A stretch of DNA of 39,784 bases, taken from contig JBDTRY010000010.1 in NCBI GenBank assembly GCA_039931435.1, positions 1 through 39,784 of the forward strand. The letters are read 5' to 3'. This DNA comes from JBDTRY01 sp039931435. GTDB taxonomy: Bacteria; Acidobacteriota; Thermoanaerobaculia; Gp7-AA8. This document shows positions 7,300 to 14,540 of this stretch, piece by piece (position 1 is the first letter of the stretch; each line of letters starts with the position of its first letter). The position numbers and the translations under genes are program-made. The notes below the pieces were generated by a model that saw only the letters and a list, made by a program, of their open reading frames with translations, had not been told where the DNA came from and did not search any database.

Positions 7300-8519
7300 A
7301 GGCGGCCTCCGAGCTTGTCGTAGAACTTTTTCAACCCAGAGCGGCGAATTGGAGAGAGGGCACCGGCGCTCCCACGTGGCGAAGATCCGTGTTGGTCCGA
7401 GCGGGGAGAACGAATGAAGCGAAGCAACGGTTGCACCGTCGTCGACCATGGATGTTGGGCAGCCCAGGCCAGTGCACCGGCGCGCATTCGCCGCAGTTCG
7501 TCGGGGTCGGCAAGGATGGTCTCGATGACTTCGGCGAAATGCGCAGGATCGTTCGAGCGAACGATCGAGCCCGCGCCGTAACGCTCAATGATCTCGTCCG
7601 TTCCAGGCGCAGAGCTGGAGATCACCGGAATGCCTGCCCAGAGAAAATCGAACACGCGCGTACGCATCGACAGATCGGTCTCGAGAGAGGGTGCGAAGGT
7701 CAGCAGTGCCAGCACGTAGTTCTCGTAATACCGCGCCCTTTCCTCGTAGGCCACCCATGGGTCGAAGGAGACGAAGTCCAGAGCGTTTTGCGCGACGAAA
7801 CGCGCAGCCTCGGACGCGGCACTCTGGGGAATCTCGGGATTCGGGTGCCTGGTGAAGCTCAGCGTGAGATCCGGGACATGATGCCTGGCGAGCCGCGTGG
7901 CTTCGATGGCCAGCAGTGGCTCGTACCAATCGTAGATCCCTCCGAAGATCAGACGATGACCAACCGGGCCTGCTGCAGTAATTCGCGGAGGCTGAACTCC
8001 GAAGGGAACGACGTCGATGAGAGAAATGAGGGAGGGATCTGCAGCGAAAACGTCCGGGTTCAGACGTCCGGCGGCCAGAAAAAACCCAAGGTAGAAAAGT
8101 CGCTGGGCATTGGAAGCGCAGAGGAAAAAGTCTCCCTGCCTGACCGACGCCAGGAGAGTGGCGTGATCATGTTCGAAAACTTCCAGGCCTCGCTCGTCAC
8201 GGTAGTGAAAATTTTCTACGATCCAGGGATCGTAAAGGTCGACGACGAGGGGGATGGCCGCCGCGTGCGCGATGAAGTCATTGATGCTGTGACCCTGGAC
8301 GATAGCCACATCGCTCGAGGAGCTGAACCGGCGGATGGAAGCAGGATCGAGTTTTGCGCTGGCGCATCCGGCAACACTGCCGCCGTCCGCACTGAGCACC
8401 GTTACCTCGTGGCCGTCTTCGACGATGGCCCGGGCGAACTCGATGAACCTGATTCCGACACCGGCGGGTTTCGCTTCGGATAGAGGCTCAGGGCAGACGA
8501 GCAGGATGCGACTGTTCAT
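7296..8519 (-). CDS. GT-B fold glycosyltransferase (GT1/GT4-like)
   Basis: A 407-residue protein starting MNSRILLVCPEPLSEAKPAGVGIR, with FIEFARAIVEDGHEVTVLS typical of GT-B N-terminal domains. The C-terminal half has FGGIYDWYEPLLAIEA and FDFLWAGIPVISSSAPGTDEIIERYGAGSIV, matching the donor-binding region of family 4-like enzymes. It is the first gene of the tight minus-strand operon and hands over to the next gene by a 4-base CTGA overlap. The donor and acceptor sugars are unknown. A GGAGG lies inside its last codons and serves the next gene. Confidence 0.85.
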   Translation of the reverse strand: MNSRILLVCPEPLSEAKPAGVGIRFIEFARAIVEDGHEVTVLSADGGSVAGCASAKLDPASIRRFSSSSDVAIVQGHSINDFIAHAAAIPLVVDLYDPWIVENFHYRDERGLEVFEHDHATLLASVRQGDFFLCASNAQRLFYLGFFLAAGRLNPDVFAADPSLISLIDVVPFGVQPPRITAAGPVGHRLIFGGIYDWYEPLLAIEATRLARHHVPDLTLSFTRHPNPEIPQSAASEAARFVAQNALDFVSFDPWVAYEERARYYENYVLALLTFAPSLETDLSMRTRVFDFLWAGIPVISSSAPGTDEIIERYGAGSIVRSNDPAHFAEVIETILADPDELRRMRAGALAWAAQHPWSTTVQPLLRFIRSPRSDQHGSSPRGSAGALSPIRRSGLKKFYDKLGGRL

Positions 8520-8655
8520 GGCTGGCTGGGGCCCGGCATCGAGGTCACGAGCGCAGGCGTGTGTTCAACCGCTGAAGGAACGAGCTGCATTCCTCGCTCT
8601 GGCCTGCCCGGCTGATCCGGAGCTGAATGCCTCTTGCTGATCGCTCTCTCACTGT

Positions 8656-10548
8656 TCAACTCTTGCCCCGCGCCGATTCCAGCATGCGATGGAGCTTCCA
8701 GGTTCTCGATCGGTACACCTGATCGAGAAGGCCGGTGACCCTTTCGATCTCGTGATAGAGCGTCCGAATCAGTTCTTCCTGCTGTTCTCGTCCGTCCCGG
8801 AGGGCTGCAGCCTCGCCGGACACGGCGTGGAACTGATCGCGAGTGCGATGAAGTTCGGCGGAGAGCTCCGCGAGATGTGTGCGGGCGCTGTCGATTTCCC
8901 CCGCGAGGCGGCTCTGTTCTGATCGTTGCGTGATCAGCTGTTCTGTGAGAATCGAGGCCTCCCGGGCCAGCCGCGTGATGTCGTTCTCCAGATGGGCAGC
9001 ACGGCCGCTTTCTTCGATGGAGTGACCGTAAAGCGAGGTGATTCTGGCTTTCTGTTTCGAGAACACGGAAGCGATCACCGGAAGAGTCATCATCTGCTCG
9101 TTCCGCTTCCAGATTTTCAGCCGTGCCTCTTCGAATGCTTCCGATCCTTCGGCGCTGGCAAGAATCACGGAGTTTCCGGCTCGGTAGTGGCGGATCTCGC
9201 AGGTGACGCGGGGAATTCTCAGAAAGTCGCCCCGGTGTGCAAGGCGCAGAAGAAAATCCCAGTCTTCGAACAGGTCGAGTTCCGGGTCGAATCCACCGGC
9301 GGCGAGAAAGTCGTCACGGCGAACGATCAGCGTCGGCAGGGGAATGTAGTTGTCGAAGAGCAGTAGTTCCCGATCGAAGTCTCGTGCGTAAAAGCGGTGC
9401 CGGTCACCGGACGCGTAGCGGCCATCACTCGACATCTCCATGAAAACGGAGACGGCATCGGTGTAATACGCGACATGAGTGCCCGACTCCGCCGCCGCCA
9501 TCAGGGTCTGCAGGTGATCCGCGTAATAGATGTCGTCATCGTCCAGGAACGAAACCCACTCGGTGGTCGCCGCCCGCACTCCGGCATTCATCGCCTCGGA
9601 TCGGCCCAGCGAGGATTGATGTTCAATGACTGTCACGGGCTGCGGAAGTTCACCGACCGTTGAGCCACCGTCGTTGACAACGATCACCCTGGAAGGATTC
9701 GTGTTCTCCTCAATGGACCGGATTGCCTGGCGAAGCAGTGCTGGCCGGTCTTTGGTTCTGACCACTACCGATACCGGGGTTGCTTCAGGTTCGGTTGGCA
9801 GGGGAACCGCCGCAGCGATCCGGCGGCAGAGGGTGTCCCAGCCCATGGTGTGTAACGTCGTGGCCGTAACGACGAAGTACGCTTCCGCAGCTGAGCTGCC
9901 GTCCGGCAGAGTCATCGCTCGATATTCGTTCAACCCGCGGGCGTAGGCATCGTAGCGGCGCGTCGTGAGCTGCGTGGCGTGCGCGCGTAGCGCCGAGAGT
10001 TTCGTTTCCAGCGAGGCAGTGATGTCGAGCAGAAGGTTGGGACGAATGGGCTGGCTCACTTCGTAGAAGGCCACGCGGCACACTGCAAGACTTCCAAGGC
10101 GATCGACTTCGCTCTGGACCAGGTCCACGAATGCCCGCGTCAGAGCTACATGGTCGGGATGAATCTCGATCGGGCTGGGCAAGGCGATGAGGTCGGGTGA
10201 AAACTCGCGAATCTCTTTTCGCAGTGCGGCGATGAGGTCCTCTCCGGCGTCGGAAAGCTGACGGTCCGTGAAGCCGAGAAACTGTGGAGCCGGGGCTCCC
10301 AATATTCGTAGTCCTTCGATTGCCTCTGCTTTCCGAACCGCCGCGAGATCCGGCTGCTCCTTCGAACCGTGTGCAGCAGACCCATCCGTTGCGATCAGGA
10401 CCCGAACGCGGCGCCTCTCGCGCACGTGCTGCTCGATCAGGCCTCCGCAGCCGATGACTTCGTCATCAGGATGCGGGGCCAGCACGAGCAGCTTCTCACC
10501 CCTCAGTGCCTCCGCCTGGAACGGCACGAGTTTCTGTTCGGCGGTCAT
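8656..10548 (-). CDS. PIG-L deacetylase - GT2 glycosyltransferase - coiled-coil fusion
   Basis: Residues about 18-235 form a PIG-L/LmbE N-acetylglucosamine deacetylase-like domain with the zinc motif APHPDDE at 24-30 and HPDH at 130-133. Residues about 258-470 form a family 2 glycosyltransferase with SVVVRTKDRPALL, VIVVNDGGS and WVSFLDDDDIYYADHL (DDDD 336-339). The last 110 or so residues are Glu/Arg/Leu-rich and look like a coiled coil, a tail often seen on glycosyltransferases that organise into complexes. One polypeptide could deacetylate a GlcNAc-type sugar and then extend it. The gene has its own promoter-like box and is separated from the downstream operon by 136 bases. Confidence 0.87.
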   Translation of the reverse strand: MTAEQKLVPFQAEALRGEKLLVLAPHPDDEVIGCGGLIEQHVRERRRVRVLIATDGSAAHGSKEQPDLAAVRKAEAIEGLRILGAPAPQFLGFTDRQLSDAGEDLIAALRKEIREFSPDLIALPSPIEIHPDHVALTRAFVDLVQSEVDRLGSLAVCRVAFYEVSQPIRPNLLLDITASLETKLSALRAHATQLTTRRYDAYARGLNEYRAMTLPDGSSAAEAYFVVTATTLHTMGWDTLCRRIAAAVPLPTEPEATPVSVVVRTKDRPALLRQAIRSIEENTNPSRVIVVNDGGSTVGELPQPVTVIEHQSSLGRSEAMNAGVRAATTEWVSFLDDDDIYYADHLQTLMAAAESGTHVAYYTDAVSVFMEMSSDGRYASGDRHRFYARDFDRELLLFDNYIPLPTLIVRRDDFLAAGGFDPELDLFEDWDFLLRLAHRGDFLRIPRVTCEIRHYRAGNSVILASAEGSEAFEEARLKIWKRNEQMMTLPVIASVFSKQKARITSLYGHSIEESGRAAHLENDITRLAREASILTEQLITQRSEQSRLAGEIDSARTHLAELSAELHRTRDQFHAVSGEAAALRDGREQQEELIRTLYHEIERVTGLLDQVYRSRTWKLHRMLESARGKS

Positions 10549-10556
10549 CAGTCTGC

Positions 10557-10562
10557 ATTATC
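10557..10562 (-). promoter_or_regulatory. -10-like box GATAAT before the PIG-L-GT2 gene
   Basis: On the minus strand GATAAT ends 8 bases before the ATG at 10548. A TCGACG lies 16 bases further upstream as a possible -35. There is no Shine-Dalgarno, consistent with a leaderless start. Confidence 0.4.
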
Positions 10563-10631
10563 GCTTATGGTTACAGTTCGTCGAGGCTCCCCAGAGGAAC
10601 CTTGAGGGCAGGTTAGCCGGATACGGTCCCA

Positions 10632-10637
10632 TATAAT
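10632..10637 (+). promoter_or_regulatory. -10 box TATAAT of the tpiA-secG-tRNA unit
   Basis: A perfect TATAAT about 50 bases before the tpiA start gives a leader of roughly 40 bases. The -35 region is weak. It faces away from the PIG-L-GT2 promoter in the same 139-base divergent region. Confidence 0.5.
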
Positions 10638-10687
10638 GCTGGAGCGGTACGATCCGGCGCCCTTGATGGCGTCGGCAGGGGTCCGAT

Positions 10688-11449
10688 TTGCGACGAAAGC
10701 GTGTCATCGCCAACTGGAAGATGAACCTTCCGGCGAGCGGGATCGATCACTACCTGGCGGCGCTTGCAGCCTGGCAGATCAGCGATATGGTTGTGCTCAC
10801 TGTCGCTCCTCCTTTCCCATTTCTTTCCGAGATCAAGGCCGAAGCTGACGTCCTGGGGGTTCGTTGCGAGGTTGCCGCCCAGAATTGCTCGGAACGTCCG
10901 GGAGGAGCCCTGACGGGTGAAGTGTCCGCTTCGATGCTGCGGCTGACCGGAGCCTCTACGGTAATTCTTGGACATTCAGAACGCAGGGCGATGTTCGGAG
11001 AGACCAGCGTTCGCGTCGCGGAGAAGGCGGTTGCCGCATCAGCCGGCGGACTGATTCCGATTGTTTGCGTCGGGGAGGCACTGGAGATCCGGGACAGCGG
11101 CGATGTAAGTGGCTTTCTTTGCGGCCAGCTTCAGGACTCGCTGAGCGGATTCGACCCCCGACAGGAACTGATCGTCGCCTACGAGCCGGTGTGGGCAATC
11201 GGAACGGGTAGAAACGCCACTCCGGAGGTTGTTGCGGAGGCAATCGCTGCCATGCGTGAGTGTCTGAACACGATCTTTTCCGAAGGTAAGGCGGGGCGGA
11301 CGTCGATAGTCTACGGGGGTAGCGTCACGGCTGAGAACGCCAGCGAACTGGCCGCGGTAGCCGGAGTCGATGGCTTCCTGGTCGGTGGTGCGAGCCTGGA
11401 TGCCGCCGAGTTTCGAGTCATTTACGATGCGGTCAGGAAAGCCATCTGA
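10688..11449 (+). CDS. tpiA: Triosephosphate isomerase
   Basis: A cytosolic glycolytic enzyme that interconverts dihydroxyacetone phosphate and glyceraldehyde 3-phosphate. At 253 residues it has the family's normal length. Catalytic residues are visible: Lys in VIANWKMN, His in LGHSERR and Glu in AYEPVWAIGTG. The phosphate-gripping segments YGGSVTAENA and GFLVGGASLD are intact. The start is TTG at 10688, preceded by AGGGG. Translation from an upstream ATG would be out of frame. It is the first gene of a unit with secG and a tRNA-Leu, under the TATAAT at 10632. Confidence 0.97.
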   Translation: MRRKRVIANWKMNLPASGIDHYLAALAAWQISDMVVLTVAPPFPFLSEIKAEADVLGVRCEVAAQNCSERPGGALTGEVSASMLRLTGASTVILGHSERRAMFGETSVRVAEKAVAASAGGLIPIVCVGEALEIRDSGDVSGFLCGQLQDSLSGFDPRQELIVAYEPVWAIGTGRNATPEVVAEAIAAMRECLNTIFSEGKAGRTSIVYGGSVTAENASELAAVAGVDGFLVGGASLDAAEFRVIYDAVRKAI

Positions 11450-11561
11450 TGGCCACGGCCCGCGAAACCTGCCTGCTGGTCACTGCCTTGACTTCAGTGG
11501 GCGTTCCGGGAAGAATTCCTCCCGCTGTCCCGTTTGGTGGGAAGCAAATACCGGAGCGTTC

Positions 11562-11864
11562 ATGATCATTCTGTTAGTCGTTCTGCATGTTTTCATCAGC
11601 CTTTTCCTGATCCTGATCGTCCTTCTCCAGCAGGGGAAGGGAGCGGATCTGGCGGGAGCCTTTGGCGGTGGAGGCTCGCAGACAGTGTTTGGTGCGCGTG
11701 GAGCCACCACGGTGCTTCACAAGCTCACCACAGCCTTTTTTATACTCTTTGTCATCACTTCGATCGCGCTGGCAGTGATCCAGGCCCAGCCGGCTGCGTC
11801 GGTGATGAACGGAGGTCAGGCTGCCCCGACTGCCCCGAAACCGGCCCAGTCCCCCGTAAAGTAA
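11562..11864 (+). CDS. secG: Preprotein translocase subunit SecG
   Basis: A 100-residue protein of the SecYEG channel that stimulates protein export. It has two hydrophobic helices (IILLVVLHVFISLFLILIVL and AFFILFVITSIALAVI). The conserved loop between them holds LLQQGKGADLAGAFGGG and the F/A-G-x-R-G-A motif. The C terminus is an Ala/Pro-rich tail. The ATG at 11562 follows CGGAGCG. The 112-base gap after tpiA has no gene, and a tRNA-Leu follows after 8 bases. The secG/tRNA-Leu(GAG) neighbourhood also occurs in E. coli (secG-leuU), so it may be an old linkage. Confidence 0.95.
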   Translation: MIILLVVLHVFISLFLILIVLLQQGKGADLAGAFGGGGSQTVFGARGATTVLHKLTTAFFILFVITSIALAVIQAQPAASVMNGGQAAPTAPKPAQSPVK

Positions 11865-11872
11865 TGAATTTT

Positions 11873-11957
<85 letters not shown>

Positions 11958-11971
11958 ATGCTGATGAGATG

Positions 11972-12000
11972 AGACAGGCGATTGCCTGTCTTTCTTTTTT
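11972..12000 (+). terminator. Rho-independent terminator after tRNA-Leu
   Basis: The stem AGACAGGC/GCCTGTCT has loop GATT and is followed at once by a T-rich run (TTTCTTTTTT to 12000). It closes the tpiA-secG-tRNA unit. Confidence 0.92.
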
Positions 12001-12039
12001 GTGTGCCGGCAATCGAACGAGCGAAGCGAGGAGTCGACG

Positions 12040-12384
12040 ATGACAAACAGCGACCAGAACCCGTCTGCACAGGAACGTCCCCCCGAACAGGATGCAAAGC
12101 CTGACCAGAGCCGGGAGATGCTCCGGGGCATGATTCTGAGCCTGATCGAGGAGCTGAAACAGGGTTCAGGAGACCGCGACAAACGACGACAGGCAGAGGA
12201 CTGGCTGAAGAGCCTCGCGGAGAAGTATCCCGAGTTTTCCATACGGCCGGGCCTTCGAGAGTATTACCTGGCTGAAGCGGCGCGGCTCCGGGGGGACTTT
12301 GACGCTGCCGCAGACCTTTCCGAGAAGCTGCAGTTAGGCAGAATGGTGGAGTCGTTTCTGGAGAAGGCTGCCGATCTCGCCTGA
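12040..12384 (+). CDS. Small cytoplasmic protein of unknown function
   Basis: A 114-residue acidic and basic protein with no signal peptide or membrane segment. The N-terminal 35 residues are Gln/Asp/Pro-rich and probably disordered. The rest is helical with a repeat-like look (AEDWLKSLAEKYPEF, YYLAEAARLRGDFDAAADL), suggestive of a short TPR-like helical hairpin. The ATG at 12040 follows a GAGGAG. The frame stays open upstream to 12001, but that part overlaps the terminator. I do not recognise the family. It lies 48 bases before a biotin carboxylase gene that has its own promoter-like box. Confidence 0.65.
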   Translation: MTNSDQNPSAQERPPEQDAKPDQSREMLRGMILSLIEELKQGSGDRDKRRQAEDWLKSLAEKYPEFSIRPGLREYYLAEAARLRGDFDAAADLSEKLQLGRMVESFLEKAADLA

Positions 12385-12417
12385 CCGTCGAACTCCGACG
12401 GTAAGTCCCGAACTAAC

Positions 12418-12423
12418 TACAAT
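12418..12423 (+). promoter_or_regulatory. -10-like box TACAAT before the biotin carboxylase gene
   Basis: TACAAT ends 9 bases before the GTG at 12433, with no Shine-Dalgarno between. The same arrangement is seen at 164 and 2743. Confidence 0.4.
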
Positions 12424-12432
12424 GTCCTGCCT

Positions 12433-13929
12433 GTGAAAGTTCTCATCGCCAATCGCGGGGAGATTGCCGTCCGCGTAATCCGGGCCTGTCAGGAGCTTCG
12501 CTACCCGACCGTGGCCGTCTACTCGGAAGCGGATCGTGCTGCATTGCATGTGCTATACGCCGATCAGGCCTACCCGATTGGGCCCGCTCCTTCCTCGGAG
12601 AGTTACCTGCGCGTGGACCGCATTCTTGAGGCGGCAAAGTCTTCCGGCGCCGAGGCAATCCATCCGGGGTACGGATTTCTTGCCGAGAACGCCGGTTTCG
12701 CTCAGGCCTGTGCCGACGCAGGAATCATTTTTATTGGCCCGTCGCCGTCCTCGATAGCGGCTATGGGTTCGAAAACGGAGAGCCGCCAGCGGATGAAGGC
12801 GGCGGGAGTACCGATCGTTCCCGGGCTTGAAGAGGCAGTTTCCTCGGTCGACGAGATTCTGCGCTTCGCGGAATCCGCCGGCTACCCGGTCATGGTCAAG
12901 GCCAGCGCCGGTGGCGGGGGAAAGGGTATGCGCATGGTCAGCGATCGTAATGAGCTCATCGCAGCGTACGACCGCGTGCGCAGTGAGGCGCAATCCTTCT
13001 TTGGGGACGCCTCGATTTACGCTGAGAAGTACATTCCCTCTCCCCGGCATATCGAAGTGCAGGTTCTCGGCGACCAGTACGGAAACATCATCCATCTGGG
13101 CGAGCGCGAGTGCTCGCTGCAGCGCAGGCATCAGAAGGTCATCGAGGAATGCCCCTCGGCGATTGTCGACGAGGAGATGCGGGAACGGATTGGCGCTACT
13201 GCTGTTCGGGCGGCGGCAGCCGTTGACTACTCTTCGGCAGGAACGATCGAGTTTCTAGCCGGCCCCGATCGAGAGTTTTACTTCCTGGAGATGAACACAA
13301 GATTGCAGGTCGAACACGCCGTCACTGAGATGGTCACGGGAATCGATCTGGTCAAAGCGCAGATCATGATCGCTCAGGGCGAGAAGCTGGCCTTGCGCCA
13401 GGAGGACGTTCAGTTTACGGGACACGCTATCGAATGCCGCATCTACGCGGAAGATCCGTCACGGAAGTTTGCTCCGTCGCCCGGGTTCATCCGCAACGTC
13501 ATTCTCCCGGAGGGTCCGGGGATCAGAAACGACAACGGCGTCTACTCCGGGTATACGGTCCCCATCTACTACGATCCCATGCTCTCGAAGCTGATTGTGT
13601 GGGGTTCGAGCCGCGAGGAAGCGATTGCGCGCATGCGCCGGGCGCTCTCAGAGTACCGAGTGGATGGAGTGCAGACCACGATCCCGTTTTATCTGAGCAT
13701 TATGGATAGTGAGGACTTCGCCGCCGCAAGATTCGATACGGGTTTCATCGATCGTCTGCTTCCCGATCTCGACCTGGAAACGGCCGAACAGTTCCACCTG
13801 GACGCAGCCATCGCTGCTGCGGCGATTCTGGAGTACGAGCAATCGCAGGACATTCGCATTCCTGACGAAGGGCAATCCGGGTGGAAGCGTGCCGGCCGGG
13901 CCGAGGCTATCGAACGAGGCTGCCGTTGA
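12433..13929 (+). CDS. Biotin carboxylase subunit of an acyl-CoA (or acetyl-CoA) carboxylase
   Basis: The enzyme uses ATP and bicarbonate to carboxylate biotin on its carrier protein. The N-terminal domain starts KVLIANRGEIAVRVIRAC. The ATP-grasp part has the glycine loop KASAGGGGKGMR, EKYIPSPRHIEVQVLGD, ECSLQRRHQKVIEE and the metal and biotin site FLEMNTRLQVEHAVTE. At 498 residues it is longer than E. coli AccC, because of a C-terminal extension resembling the linker in alpha subunits of acyl-CoA carboxylases. The carrier gene overlaps its stop codon. No carboxyltransferase gene is in the window, so the substrate (acetyl-, propionyl- or methylcrotonyl-CoA) is undecided. Confidence 0.93.
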   Translation: MKVLIANRGEIAVRVIRACQELRYPTVAVYSEADRAALHVLYADQAYPIGPAPSSESYLRVDRILEAAKSSGAEAIHPGYGFLAENAGFAQACADAGIIFIGPSPSSIAAMGSKTESRQRMKAAGVPIVPGLEEAVSSVDEILRFAESAGYPVMVKASAGGGGKGMRMVSDRNELIAAYDRVRSEAQSFFGDASIYAEKYIPSPRHIEVQVLGDQYGNIIHLGERECSLQRRHQKVIEECPSAIVDEEMRERIGATAVRAAAAVDYSSAGTIEFLAGPDREFYFLEMNTRLQVEHAVTEMVTGIDLVKAQIMIAQGEKLALRQEDVQFTGHAIECRIYAEDPSRKFAPSPGFIRNVILPEGPGIRNDNGVYSGYTVPIYYDPMLSKLIVWGSSREEAIARMRRALSEYRVDGVQTTIPFYLSIMDSEDFAAARFDTGFIDRLLPDLDLETAEQFHLDAAIAAAAILEYEQSQDIRIPDEGQSGWKRAGRAEAIERGCR

Positions 13930-14438
13930 AATTCATAGCTCGCCATGGCCAGGAAACCCTCCCCGTTGAAGTGGAACGGCACGGGGGGAGTTATCGCGTC
14001 AGACTCGGCGATCGCTGGATTGAGGTCGATCTGCTCGCCGCGAACGGATTTTTCCGCTCGTTGCGTCTGGGAAGCGGCGAACAGTTCCTGCTCATCAGTC
14101 ACCGCTCCAGGGCCGGCGTGCATGAGATCTCGTTTGCCGATCGGCGGGTGACCGTCGAGTTGCTCGATCCGCTCCTGATGAATCGACGCCGCTCGCAGTT
14201 GGCAGAGACCAGCGCCTCGCTATGCGCCATGATGCCCGGACGGATCGTCCGGGTTCTCGTTGCGGAAGGGGAGCAAGTGGTGAGGGGGCAGGCCCTGCTC
14301 GTTCTGGAAGCCATGAAAATGGAGAACGAGATCGTGGCTCCTCACGGAGGAACTGTGGCCCGGCTCCGGGTGGTGGAGGGACAGACTGTCGAAAACGGCG
14401 AAGAGCTTCTCCTGGTGGTCCCTGCCAGCGGCGAGTGA
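13926..14438 (+). CDS. Biotin carboxyl carrier protein (acyl-CoA carboxylase alpha C-terminal part)
   Basis: A 170-residue carrier whose last 75 residues form a biotinyl domain. The biotin attachment Lys is K131 in VLEAMKMENEIVAP, and PGRIVRVLVAEGEQV opens the domain. The N-terminal 90 residues are beta-rich, like the tether domain that follows the carboxylase in propionyl- and methylcrotonyl-CoA carboxylase alpha subunits. The gene therefore looks like the split-off C-terminal half of such an alpha subunit. The TTG start at 13926 overlaps the carboxylase stop (TTGA). An open frame to 13881 adds residues that are not protein-like, so I exclude them. Confidence 0.9.
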   Translation: MKFIARHGQETLPVEVERHGGSYRVRLGDRWIEVDLLAANGFFRSLRLGSGEQFLLISHRSRAGVHEISFADRRVTVELLDPLLMNRRRSQLAETSASLCAMMPGRIVRVLVAEGEQVVRGQALLVLEAMKMENEIVAPHGGTVARLRVVEGQTVENGEELLLVVPASGE

Positions 14439-14501
14439 GGGCCCAACGAAGGTCTCGCCTTCTCTTACACCTTCGGTCTGCGGCCAGCGCAGACCTCGGC
14501 C

Positions 14502-14507
14502 TATAAT
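14502..14507 (+). promoter_or_regulatory. -10 box TATAAT upstream of the pseudokinase gene
   Basis: A perfect TATAAT ends 9 bases before an ATG at 14517. A CTGCGG lies 18 bases upstream as a weak -35. The spacing to that ATG matches the leaderless pattern seen elsewhere in this window. Confidence 0.5.
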
Positions 14508-14516
14508 CTGACGGAT

Positions 14517-14540
14517 ATGCGGGCCATGAATCGCAAATGA
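14517..14540 (+). CDS. Possible 7-codon leader reading frame (MRAMNRK)
   Basis: An ATG 9 bases after the TATAAT opens a 7-codon frame. Its TGA overlaps the ATG of the pseudokinase gene as ATGA. Ribosomes starting on a leaderless transcript could translate this peptide and then reinitiate on the main gene, which has no clear Shine-Dalgarno. This is an inference from spacing only, and the frame may be chance. Confidence 0.3.
   Translation: MRAMNRK

Noticed and set aside
7389..8483. 364-residue plus-strand frame opposite the GT-B glycosyltransferase
   Set aside because: Shadow of a gene with clear motifs on the other strand.
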